Positions 7,501 through 14,211 are shown, numbered from the stretch's first letter. The stretch: DNA of 14,211 nucleotides from Ruminococcus flavefaciens (GCA_002348905.1 DEBW01000021.1:47074-61284), one strand, 5' to 3'. Made by a program: numbers and translations. The notes: a model not told the origin generated them from the sequence alone.

Positions 7501-7597
7501 AGGATTATTAAGTACATTCATCTCAGTGAATTCTATTCAATTATCTGTAAGCCATGGCGAAAGATCAATAAGTAATAATTATGAAAGGATAAGCACT

Positions 7598-8644
7598 ATG
7601 GATTTAAGCTATGAAGAAACAATTCGTCGCCTTAAAGAATATGAACTTGAAGAGAAAAAAAGAGGAACAAACTATCAATTTTGCACAAATGTAAAATATC
7701 CATATTATATCGATATTTATAAAGGCGAAGGACAACTCATCGTTGTACCTTTAATAACAAATATAGCGTGGCAGTCAACTCAAATGGCGTGGCATAAAAT
7801 AATATCCAATACTAATGATAGTATTTTAATTGGAAATTACATATTTGAAGCATTTGCGCTAATAAAAAACAGATGGGTTGATGCACGAACTGTTCAGGAA
7901 TGTAAAGATGACAGTATTATAAAAAATGCCACTAAATGCAAATCTTATAAATCATTCAACAAAAAATATTTATTATGTGGTGTTATACTTGAAGAAGACG
8001 GTAAAATCACTATCTCCCCAACAGAAAAATTAGACGGTAATAAAGGTTATGGCGGCAACGACGAAGGTTTGGTCTACTTGACCAACAATACTTCTCCTGA
8101 AGAAATAGGAAATGCTGTAATAAACTGTTTTAACACTATGGAAGAAGCTGAAAAAAACGCAAAATCAAGCTCCAAAAAATGTACATCTGTGATAGAGACC
8201 TTGTCAAATTATAAAATCTCATTTGAAATCCCTGATCTGAACAGATATAATGATGAACAGGATTTTCATTCAGCTGAGATATATCAAGGATATTCATTTT
8301 CATATCAAAATACCGATGAACCAACTGCACTACTTTACTTTTCTATTGCTTCTAAATTAAATAATGAACTGCAAAAAGGTGCTATCATTGACGCTTTTAA
8401 AAAAGAATATGAAGAAGTTTCTGATATTACATATCATAAGCTGACAAATAGCTTTTATGAATACTTTGCTGATATAATCAGTAAAAATTACCGTAAAATG
8501 GCTTATTTTAAACTCCTTGACAATGACGAACTTTTCTCTTGTGAACTTATACTTGAAACTAAAAAACTAAGAAAATCAACTATATCAAAAATAATTACTG
8601 ATTTCAATAATTTGGTTGAAAGCTGTAGATTTATCACTAAATGA
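7598..8644 (+). CDS. Unknown protein, possibly CdiI/DUF1436-like immunity protein
   Basis: 348 residues from the ATG at 7598, which has GAAAGGA 8 nt upstream. The frame extends to an ATG at 7526 with no ribosome site. There is no signal peptide or membrane span, so it is a soluble protein rich in Lys, Asn and Ser. Residues about 124-182 run as a strand pair (LLCGVILEEDGKITISPTEK), a GYGG turn and a helix (SPEEIGNAVINCF). This order recalls the CdiI-type immunity family DUF1436, a weak resemblance I cannot verify. The second half (about 205-348) is unlike anything I recognise. Its DNA is distinctly more AT-rich than the flanking genes, which points to transfer. It is framed by the R1/R2 direct repeats and lies between two paralogous nuclease genes. 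No toxin gene is visible beside it, which weakens the immunity idea unless it is an orphan. I see no clear promoter of its own. Confidence 0.55.
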   Translation: MDLSYEETIRRLKEYELEEKKRGTNYQFCTNVKYPYYIDIYKGEGQLIVVPLITNIAWQSTQMAWHKIISNTNDSILIGNYIFEAFALIKNRWVDARTVQECKDDSIIKNATKCKSYKSFNKKYLLCGVILEEDGKITISPTEKLDGNKGYGGNDEGLVYLTNNTSPEEIGNAVINCFNTMEEAEKNAKSSSKKCTSVIETLSNYKISFEIPDLNRYNDEQDFHSAEIYQGYSFSYQNTDEPTALLYFSIASKLNNELQKGAIIDAFKKEYEEVSDITYHKLTNSFYEYFADIISKNYRKMAYFKLLDNDELFSCELILETKKLRKSTISKIITDFNNLVESCRFITK

Positions 8645-8745
8645 AGTTTCGCAGTTTGAAAATAAACGTTTACCAATTTTCCTAATGCTTTCTTCTACTG
8701 ATTAAAGCTGAATTATCAAAGTGCAAGTTCATATCTCACATTCTC

Positions 8746-8798
8746 AACAACAAAAAGCCTTTGGAGATACACAAACTCCAAAGGCTTTATTCATTTTC
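8746..8798 (-). terminator. Terminator / direct repeat copy R2, shared by the convergent genes
   Basis: AAAGCCTTTGGAG and CTCCAAAGGCTTT form a perfect 13-bp stem with a 9-nt loop. On the minus strand it is followed by TTGTTGTT and terminates AAA/nuclease copy 2, whose TGA stop begins at its right end. On the plus strand it can also stop the unknown gene. It is a same-orientation copy of R1. Confidence 0.78.
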
Positions 8799-10359
8799 AC
8801 TTTTGAATCTTTTCAATTATACACTCATGCTTCTTGGTTTCAGCATCATAGCTTATCCCAACAAGAATGATTTCGCCGGTATATTCCGCAGTTTTATCAG
8901 TATACTGCTTACGCTTTATCTGCTCAATTGCCGTATCAGCAGACTTGTTCCACTTTAATTCTATGACCATTGCAGGCTTGTCAACATTCTTTCTCGGAAT
9001 AAAAACAAGGTCTGCAAAACCTTTGCCGGTAGCAAGTTCACGATGAATGATGTACTCTTTTCTTGCCGAATAATATGCAAGTGAAATTACACAACTCAAA
9101 GACATTTCATTGTTATATCCTATAATTGAAGCATTTTCGTCATGCGCTCTTTCGACCAACTCCGCAACTTTTTCAGCATCGCCTTCAATCGTTGCCTCAA
9201 TCAATTCATCAGACGAGCGTATCGCATTCATGACAGTTTCCCAGCCGCCGTCTTCAATGGAATTGATGAATTCCTGCTGAACTTCACTGTTCGGTATCCA
9301 CACTTTTCCGTCATTATATGTTAGATATCCAAGATGAATAAGCAACGTCAATACATCGTCAGCACTGTTGAATGTACTCATATCGTTCTGGAATTTTCCG
9401 GTATTAACACTTACTTTTTCCCCTGCGATCATATCAACGACTTTTTCACGAAGTCCGTCAAAATTCATCTGAATGTAGACTTTGAGTGCTTCATATGTTT
9501 CTGTGGATGTCCAGTAGTTTCTGAATGTTCCTCTTGTTAAAACTTCAACCACTGATTTCGGGTTATATATTGAAATGCCATCCACATTATACCCATCATA
9601 CCAACGTTTGACTTCATTAAAATTCTTTTGGTATTCGTTACAAAGTGCAGTTACCTCATCTTCTGTAAATCCCGTGAATTCCTGCATAGGGGCAGCATTC
9701 GTCATTGCAATTTCAGTGAACATATTCAAAGCCGAGTGAATACCATATTTTTTTATTGGCAGGATTCCTGTCATATAGGCAAGGGCAACGTAGCTTTGGT
9801 CTTTCAGGATATCTCTGAGGAAATCAAGATACTTCTGCTGAAATTCCTTATCGTTTTTATGCTCACGAAAAACGCTGTCCCACTCGTCAATAATAAAAAC
9901 AAAAGGTACTTTGTATTGAGCGAAAACCTTGTTCAGCACATTAAGCAGCGTGATACGACGTGGCATTTTTAAATCAGGAAATTGCTCCGTGATCTCGTCA
10001 ATTATATCTTCGGAGATGAATCGAACCATTTCATCAATACTCTGAGCCTCCCCTAAAAAGCTCACCATATTGATGTGAATAACATTGTACTTGTTAAGGT
10101 GTTTCTCAAAATCAGCATCGGAGGCTATCTTATACTTGCTGAACATCTCCTTAGAATCACAGCCTTTGCTATAGTAGGCAGCAAGCATATTCGCAGCCAT
10201 AGATTTGCCAAAGCGTCTTGGTCTGCTAACACATATAAATCGCTGCTCGGTATATATCAATTCATTGGTATACTTAATAAGTTCACTCTTATCCACATAA
10301 ATTTTTGAATTAACTGCTATCTGAAAGTCGATATTATCCGGGTTGAGATATATTCCCAT
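8797..10359 (-). CDS. AAA-ATPase-like / PD-(D/E)XK nuclease fusion protein, copy 2
   Basis: 520 residues from the ATG at 10359, chosen because AAAGGAGG lies 7 nt upstream; an in-frame ATG 42 bases earlier would place that site inside the gene. The architecture is the same as copy 1, and by eye about half the residues are identical. It has P-loop SRPRRFGKS at 45-53 (K52), Walker B FVFIIDEWD at 153-161, YMTGILPIKK at 195-204 and WYDGY at 253-257. The nuclease residues are D450 in GFADLVF, E467-x-K469 in VIELKWNKS and Q480...Y486. The catalytic set is complete, so it is not a decaying duplicate. The level of divergence suggests an old duplication or separate acquisition rather than a recent tandem copy. 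The protein is soluble and its function is unproven. It has its own promoter. Confidence 0.9.
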   Translation of the reverse strand: MGIYLNPDNIDFQIAVNSKIYVDKSELIKYTNELIYTEQRFICVSRPRRFGKSMAANMLAAYYSKGCDSKEMFSKYKIASDADFEKHLNKYNVIHINMVSFLGEAQSIDEMVRFISEDIIDEITEQFPDLKMPRRITLLNVLNKVFAQYKVPFVFIIDEWDSVFREHKNDKEFQQKYLDFLRDILKDQSYVALAYMTGILPIKKYGIHSALNMFTEIAMTNAAPMQEFTGFTEDEVTALCNEYQKNFNEVKRWYDGYNVDGISIYNPKSVVEVLTRGTFRNYWTSTETYEALKVYIQMNFDGLREKVVDMIAGEKVSVNTGKFQNDMSTFNSADDVLTLLIHLGYLTYNDGKVWIPNSEVQQEFINSIEDGGWETVMNAIRSSDELIEATIEGDAEKVAELVERAHDENASIIGYNNEMSLSCVISLAYYSARKEYIIHRELATGKGFADLVFIPRKNVDKPAMVIELKWNKSADTAIEQIKRKQYTDKTAEYTGEIILVGISYDAETKKHECIIEKIQK

Positions 10360-10392
10360 TGCTGTTCCTCCTTTGCGCTGTTCTTTACATTT

Positions 10393-10421
10393 ATTATACA
10401 TTATAACATCTGAAAAATCAA
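10393..10421 (-). promoter_or_regulatory. Promoter of AAA/nuclease copy 2
   Basis: On the minus strand, TTGATT (10421-10416), a 17-nt spacer, then TATAAT (10398-10393), 33 nt before the start codon. Confidence 0.75.
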
Positions 10422-10440
10422 CTGTTCGGGAATATAAAAC

Positions 10441-10539
10441 TCAGGCATTATTCTCCGTAATACGTACCCTCTCCTCAATATCTTTCATCGCCTTGCAGAA
10501 ACTGTATTCCTGTGTCAATGAGTTCAGTGACGGAGTGCT
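10441..10539 (-). pseudogene. Possible 3' remnant of a gene (32 codons, no start)
   Basis: A minus-strand frame with no usable start ends in SFCKAMKDIEERVRITENNA and a TGA. The amphipathic, charged CKA-x-x-DI tail resembles the C-terminal tails of PD-(D/E)XK 'transposase' (Rpn-like) proteins common in these bacteria. The segment is more GC-rich than the bases on either side of it. It is too short to be sure, and could be chance. Confidence 0.2.
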
Positions 10540-10635
10540 TTAATAAAAATAACTTACATCATAAAATTTGACGTAAAAACATCTGTGGGAACATTATTAT
10601 TCATAGTATAATCATAAAAAGGAAAGATGAGATAA

Positions 10636-11406
10636 TTATTTCTGAACAACTCTTTCGATAGTATTTCTGTCACCTTTAATGCTGATATGATTTGAAACAT
10701 TTCCGCTGCTCTGCTGAATATCTCTTGCAACAGAATCATTACCTTCAATAGTAATACTATTTTCTCCGCCTTGTCCAATAGCATCAAGCAGTTGTTTCAG
10801 TACATCCTCCGCAAATTCGATACGTGCAGTATCTACACTCTGCGGCACATTATTGTTGCTGATATTGCGTTTGAGCTCATCAATTTCAGCCATAAGCATT
10901 TTTACGCCGTCATCTGTTCTGAGTGTTGCCAGATGAGCCTTCAGAGCATCATCACGATCAACACGAGCGGAGACTTCGGTATAAAAGTCATTTACAAAAT
11001 TGCGTATATCGTCACTTGTTATCTCAGCAACAGATTCTTTTTCAAGTATCCACCTTCTTATATGTACTGTCATATCCTTATTGGTTTTTATGACTGCGTT
11101 AGTTTTCTCCAGATATGCAGGGAAACCTGTGAATTTATCATCATACTTTTTGTTGACCTGATTAAATGCAATTTCAGCGATAGTTTCCAGCTTTTCCTGC
11201 ATAGTCATTTCTTTGCCAAAAAGCTTATTCACCTTGTTTCTTATATTTTCGGACAGAGTATCTATCACTCCGTCACCTGCCAATTCAGCAAATTCAGCAG
11301 CTAACTGAGAGTCTGAATAAGAAGTTGTTATACGATAATGCACGATAGATTTAAGAATTAGTTCGCCAAATTTTATTCCGCCTACGATAGCAGTTACAGT
11401 TCCCAT
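10636..11406 (-). CDS. Putative membrane-targeting cell-death effector with C-terminal amyloid-signalling repeats
   Basis: 256 residues, not a family I can name with certainty. The first 21 residues (MGTVTAIVGGIKFGELILKS) form a hydrophobic, glycine-containing helix. Residues 30-210 are predicted mostly helical and highly charged. After a GQGGE hinge come two copies of a 15-residue motif, N216-I230 and N239-V253, spaced 23 residues (N-x-I-x-I-E/K-G-N/D), ending three residues before the stop. The same motif occurs once at the N-terminus of the NLR encoded just upstream. A membrane-active helical domain with a C-terminal amyloid tail, next to an NLR, is the layout of HET-S-like and bacterial Bell-domain effectors. 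I infer that it is held inactive until templated by the NLR, then attacks the membrane. It starts 6 bp after the NLR stop, and its AAAGGTG ribosome site lies in the NLR's last codons, so translation is probably coupled. I see no strong terminator after it. A different helical signalling domain cannot be excluded. Confidence 0.65.
   Translation of the reverse strand: MGTVTAIVGGIKFGELILKSIVHYRITTSYSDSQLAAEFAELAGDGVIDTLSENIRNKVNKLFGKEMTMQEKLETIAEIAFNQVNKKYDDKFTGFPAYLEKTNAVIKTNKDMTVHIRRWILEKESVAEITSDDIRNFVNDFYTEVSARVDRDDALKAHLATLRTDDGVKMLMAEIDELKRNISNNNVPQSVDTARIEFAEDVLKQLLDAIGQGGENSITIEGNDSVARDIQQSSGNVSNHISIKGDRNTIERVVQK
10648..10761 (-). other. Tandem amyloid-like motif repeats in the effector C-terminus
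   Basis: Repeat 1 (residues 216-230) reads NSITIEGNDSVARDI and repeat 2 (239-253) reads NHISIKGDRNTIERV. They align without gaps: alternating hydrophobic residues, a G-N/D turn, polar S/N and a terminal I/V. Two rungs joined by a Q/S/G/N-rich linker are what a two-layer beta-solenoid (HET-s type) would need. Confidence 0.6.
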
Positions 11407-11412
11407 TATTTT

Positions 11413-13905
11413 TCACCTTTCATTTCCGGATTTTGTGCGGTACTTTTCAGCATTCGTGGTATCGCCGATTTTTTCATAAATATCTGCAAGCACACGATAA
11501 GTTTTAATGTTATTGAGATGCTGTTCTTTCAGCTTGCTCTCAAAGATCGCCCTTGCCTGTTCAGCATATTTTAAAGCGGTATTTGCGTCATCTTCTGCCA
11601 ATGCTATTTCAGCAAGAGTTCTGAAATTTTCTGCGGCATAAATATGCTCTGTAAATTTCTTTTTTTCATATATAGCTTTTGCCTGTTCAGCATATTTTTG
11701 GGCATTTGGGATATCTTTACTTAACAAATAGATATCCGAAAGCAGGTTATATGTCAGTGCTGTTTGCCAGTGCTCTCCTAATTTTTCTTCATTGATAGTA
11801 TTTGCTTTTTGAACATATTCCAATGCATCATTCAGTTGACTTATATCTTGTTTACTAATTTCTTTGAGAATATATCCCAGATTATTATATATTATAGCAG
11901 TATGAGGATGCTCTGTTCCAAGTACTTTTTCATGTATTACAAGTGCTTTCCTACAATATTCTAAAGCATCTTTATATTTACCACAATAACAATAAACATT
12001 TGCAATACCATCATATGTTACAGCAGTATAATGGTGCTCCGTTCCAAGTATTTTTTCACGAATTTTACGAGCTTTCTCATAACATTCTATAGCCTTACCA
12101 TATTCTCCCATTTCAGCATATACACCTGCTACATTGTTATATGTTACTGCTGTATCTGGATGCTCTTTTCCAAGCTTTTTTTCACGAATTACACGAGCTT
12201 TTTCATGATACTCTAAAGCTTTATCAAATTCGTCCATATCACTATGTGCATTTGCCATATTGTTATATGTCGCTGCTGTATCAGGATGCTCCATTCCAAT
12301 TTTTTTTTCACGAATTACACGAGCTTTCTCATAATATTCCAAAGCAATATCATATTTACCCATATTATTATGTACAGCCGCTATATTGTTGTATGTTGCT
12401 GCTGTATCTGGATGCTCTGTTCCAAGCAATTTTTCACAAATTGCACTAGCTTTCTCACAATACTCTAAAGCCTTGTCATATTCGCCCATATTACTATGTG
12501 TATTTGCCATATTGTTATATGTTACTGCTATATAAAGATTATCAGTTCCAAGTATTCTTTCACAAATTACTTTATTGTTTTCATGATATTTTAAAGAATT
12601 TTTGTAATCAGCTAATTCAAAATAAATAATACCAATTGCATTATATAAACCGTGAAGCTTTATATCTTCCTCGTCTGCGAAATATTCGGCAACTGAAACA
12701 GCATGAGCTATGAGAGCTCTTTGTATATTTACGTCTTTTCCATGACTTTTGTATAGTGTATCTGCAAGATTATCGAGCAGATTCTGAGCAGTTTTAAGCT
12801 CTGTTTTTTCACTGCATTTAACAGTCTGTGCGACTACAGGATGTATGTAAACATCTCCGTTTTCGTATTCATTGAGCCAGCCACGCTGAATAAGCTTTTT
12901 TACATTTTTCTGATTGAACCATTCATTGGCAGTACGTCTTTTAAGAGGATGATTCGGTGCAAGAAGCGAAAACAGCTTCAATACTCTGAGCTGATTACGA
13001 TCCTTTATCTTAGCAATATCAAAAAGTTTCTGCATATGCTTAAAAAAAGTTGCTCCAAAATTTTCGCCAGGTCTGCCGGATGATATCTCCGCAGAAACGC
13101 CTTCAAGAGTAAAGCCTTTCTCATTCAATTCGTCAAGAAGTTCCTGCGCTGTATTGTAGTATTCCTTCTGAGTCTTTGCAAGCAGGCATATCGTCTGTGT
13201 ATGATGTCCTGCAAGTTCAATTATCTTACTGATAGCATCTTCATCGTCTGCGTTCTTGTCGTTGCTGAGATTGCGGTAAAGCTTCATGCAGTCCTCAGAA
13301 GAAAACGGCTGAAGAGTATAGTCTTCAAATGCCTCGATCTCATACCTTGATGTTATGACAACACGACACGCACAAGTGGCAAGAAAATTTATATCTTCTT
13401 CCGTAATATCGTCCGCATTGTCCACAAACAGAAGCAGACTTCCTTTAAGTGAATCAAAGAATTTCTTTGCCTGACGCATATACAATTCAGGATCTTCTGC
13501 TGTAACATCTTTGCTGTTGATATTCTTCATGATAGTGTTTTTAAGGTTACTGCTGTAAGATATCCAGCCAAGGTGTTTGATATCTTTATCGTCACTATTA
13601 CAATATTTCCAGAACAACTGACAACACAAAGAAGTTTTTCCAAGACCGCCTATGCCACGTATCTGAAGCTTGATCTGCGGATCATCACGTATTATGTCCA
13701 TTACCTCATTTATCTCATCATCACGCTGCAAAAAATCCCTTTTGTTCGGCTTCCATGGTGTATCAATTGTTACGAACTGTTCGATAGAAGCTTCAGGAGG
13801 AGTTTGATTAATATACACGATCTGCTGATTTCCGCCCTGATTTATTCCGCTTAGAGAATTATTGTTTCCCTCGATATCTAAATCGTTTTGAGGAGTATTT
13901 GTCAT
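11413..13905 (-). CDS. Bacterial NLR-like STAND protein (NB-ARC ATPase with TPR array) with N-terminal amyloid-like motif
   Basis: 830 residues. The N-terminus (about 1-34) is Asn/Gln/Gly-rich and carries the motif NDLDIEGNNNSLSGI at 7-21. The NB-ARC ATPase domain follows: P-loop RGIGGLGKTSL at 83-93 (K90, T91), Walker B LLLFVDNADD at 157-166, the ITSRYE sensor at 184-189 (R187), and a GLPL-equivalent LAGHHTQTICLL at 231-242. A winged-helix region lies at about 300-360. From about 416 to 825 there are TPR repeats in 42-residue register of the kinesin-light-chain type (ALEY-EKA...LG-EHP-TA-TYNN). In NLRs the repeats sense the trigger, ATP binding drives oligomerisation, and the N-terminus passes the signal on. 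The start at 13905 has GGAAGTGA 5 nt before it. An in-frame ATG at 13947 would sit about 8 nt from the -10 box, i.e. leaderless. It is cotranscribed with the effector. Confidence 0.9.
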   Translation of the reverse strand: MTNTPQNDLDIEGNNNSLSGINQGGNQQIVYINQTPPEASIEQFVTIDTPWKPNKRDFLQRDDEINEVMDIIRDDPQIKLQIRGIGGLGKTSLCCQLFWKYCNSDDKDIKHLGWISYSSNLKNTIMKNINSKDVTAEDPELYMRQAKKFFDSLKGSLLLFVDNADDITEEDINFLATCACRVVITSRYEIEAFEDYTLQPFSSEDCMKLYRNLSNDKNADDEDAISKIIELAGHHTQTICLLAKTQKEYYNTAQELLDELNEKGFTLEGVSAEISSGRPGENFGATFFKHMQKLFDIAKIKDRNQLRVLKLFSLLAPNHPLKRRTANEWFNQKNVKKLIQRGWLNEYENGDVYIHPVVAQTVKCSEKTELKTAQNLLDNLADTLYKSHGKDVNIQRALIAHAVSVAEYFADEEDIKLHGLYNAIGIIYFELADYKNSLKYHENNKVICERILGTDNLYIAVTYNNMANTHSNMGEYDKALEYCEKASAICEKLLGTEHPDTAATYNNIAAVHNNMGKYDIALEYYEKARVIREKKIGMEHPDTAATYNNMANAHSDMDEFDKALEYHEKARVIREKKLGKEHPDTAVTYNNVAGVYAEMGEYGKAIECYEKARKIREKILGTEHHYTAVTYDGIANVYCYCGKYKDALEYCRKALVIHEKVLGTEHPHTAIIYNNLGYILKEISKQDISQLNDALEYVQKANTINEEKLGEHWQTALTYNLLSDIYLLSKDIPNAQKYAEQAKAIYEKKKFTEHIYAAENFRTLAEIALAEDDANTALKYAEQARAIFESKLKEQHLNNIKTYRVLADIYEKIGDTTNAEKYRTKSGNER
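11897..12652 (-). repeat. 126-bp tandem coding repeats (TPR units)
   Basis: The word GC(T/A)G/GCTA marking each unit recurs at 11897, 12023, 12149, 12275, 12401 and 12527, exactly 126 bp apart. Each unit encodes one 42-residue TPR. The central three or four units are the most alike at DNA level, including shared stretches such as TTTTTTCACGAATTACACGA. They are coding repeats, not a non-coding satellite. Confidence 0.85.
13843..13887 (-). other. Single amyloid-like motif at the NLR N-terminus
   Basis: Residues 7-21 (NDLDIEGNNNSLSGI) align without gaps to both repeats in the effector's tail. A single copy on the NLR and two on the effector mirrors the fungal NWD2 / HET-S arrangement. The following residues (NQGGNQQIVYINQ) may form a second short strand. 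Confidence 0.6.
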
Positions 13906-13955
13906 TTTTTCACTTCCAATTCTATATTTATGCGCCAAATCCGACATTTTTTTTA

Positions 13956-13984
13956 ATTATACCATAAATTCGGCAAAAAAGCAA
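13956..13984 (-). promoter_or_regulatory. Promoter of the NLR-effector operon
   Basis: On the minus strand, TTGCTT (13984-13979), a 17-nt spacer, then TATAAT (13961-13956) preceded by TGG (extended -10). The weak -35 is offset by the extended -10. The position gives about a 40-nt leader if translation starts at 13905. I see no operator. Confidence 0.6.
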
Positions 13985-14066
13985 CAAAACTGCAAAATCA
14001 AAACGATATAAAATTGTATGAGTAAGCTATATTTTTACATATTTTATCAAGCACAAATATAACCAA

Positions 14067-14082
14067 CCCTGCGTGTGCAGGG
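14067..14082. repeat. Single hairpin CCCTGC-GTGT-GCAGGG, CRISPR-repeat-like
   Basis: A 6-bp stem with GTGT loop and flanks AACCAA...AAAAGCGG resembles the core of type I-E CRISPR repeats. No second copy lies one repeat-plus-spacer (about 61 nt) away on either side, so it is not an array here. It sits in the untranslated stretch at the right edge. Confidence 0.35.
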
Positions 14083-14164
14083 AAAAGCGGTTCTTGTGAG
14101 TGGCATCCGTGCGCCGTTGGGGATCCTTAGATTATAATATCAAGTGCAACAAGGAATAAAAAAG

Positions 14165-14193
14165 TTGACTTCAACTCGTCCAAGGTGTAAAAT
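14165..14193 (+). promoter_or_regulatory. Possible rightward promoter at the window edge
   Basis: TTGACT (14165-14170), 17 nt, TAAAAT (14188-14193). The -35 lies in a GTTGA-CT-TCAAC dyad, and an imperfect dyad (GGTGTAAA...TTTACCAC) covers the -10, so it may be regulated. No gene start is visible before the end of the window; it would drive something beyond it. Confidence 0.4.
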
Positions 14194-14211
14194 GAGTTTA
14201 CCACAACATCA

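Noticed and set aside
7449..8798. Insertion sequence or transposon bounded by R1 and R2
   Set aside because: No transposase and no terminal inverted repeats beyond the hairpins; 53 bp is far longer than usual target-site duplications.
10771..11304. Plus-strand frame of about 177 codons opposite the effector gene
   Set aside because: No ribosome site or recognisable domain; the minus-strand frame is coupled to the NLR gene and carries the shared motif.
11890..12660. Tandem DNA satellite or clustered-repeat array with 126-bp period
   Set aside because: The period is exactly 42 codons in the frame of the NLR gene, and every unit translates as a TPR, so it is coding.
13905..13947. NLR start at the upstream ATG (13947)
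   Set aside because: It would lie about 8 nt after the -10 box with no ribosome site; the ATG at 13905 has GGAAGTGA in place.
14050..14140. Type I-E CRISPR array suggested by CCCTGCGTGTGCAGGG
   Set aside because: Only one copy; nothing similar occurs one repeat-spacer unit to either side, and there are no cas genes in the window.

Overview
The window looks like chromosome from a Ruminococcus-type gut Clostridium. The evidence is moderate GC with AT-rich gaps, strong AAGGAGG-type ribosome binding sites, a sporulation regulator very close to SpoVT, and a secreted protein ending in a type I dockerin (the cellulosome docking module of ruminococci and clostridia). The genus is an inference from these features.

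Left part (1-5567, all genes on the minus strand). An ECF sigma factor is followed 15 bp later by a membrane-anchored beta-propeller protein that runs off the left edge; they look like a sigma/sensor pair. Next comes a two-gene operon for sugar phosphate entry: a type I mannose-6-phosphate isomerase whose stop codon overlaps the start of a ROK glucokinase. It has a clear promoter and a terminator. Then come a BspA-like leucine-rich-repeat lipoprotein with a dockerin, and spoVT.

Middle part (5773-10421). Two paralogous proteins, each an AAA-ATPase-like domain joined to a PD-(D/E)XK nuclease domain, lie tail to tail. Between them sits an AT-rich gene of unknown function, with a weak resemblance to CdiI immunity proteins. 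It is bracketed by two ~53-bp direct repeats, each an intrinsic terminator abutting the stop codon of one nuclease gene. The simplest reading is that the two genes once shared one bidirectional terminator, and the middle gene was inserted with duplication of that terminator.

Right part (10636-13984, minus strand). A two-gene operon encodes a bacterial NLR-like protein (NB-ARC STAND ATPase with a long TPR array) and, 6 bp downstream, a 256-residue helical protein with a hydrophobic N-terminus. The N-terminus of the NLR carries one copy, and the C-terminus of the small protein two copies, of the same 15-residue motif (N-x-I/L-x-I-E/K-G-N/D...). This is the layout of amyloid-signalling NLR/effector pairs, in which a ligand-triggered NLR templates a prion-like fold onto a membrane-damaging effector. 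It is the most interesting system here: probably a cell-death or anti-phage module with its own motif variant. With the nuclease genes beside it, the right two thirds resembles a defence or accessory island.

No tRNA, rRNA, insertion sequence or genuine CRISPR array was seen. No gap between genes exceeds 300 bases.
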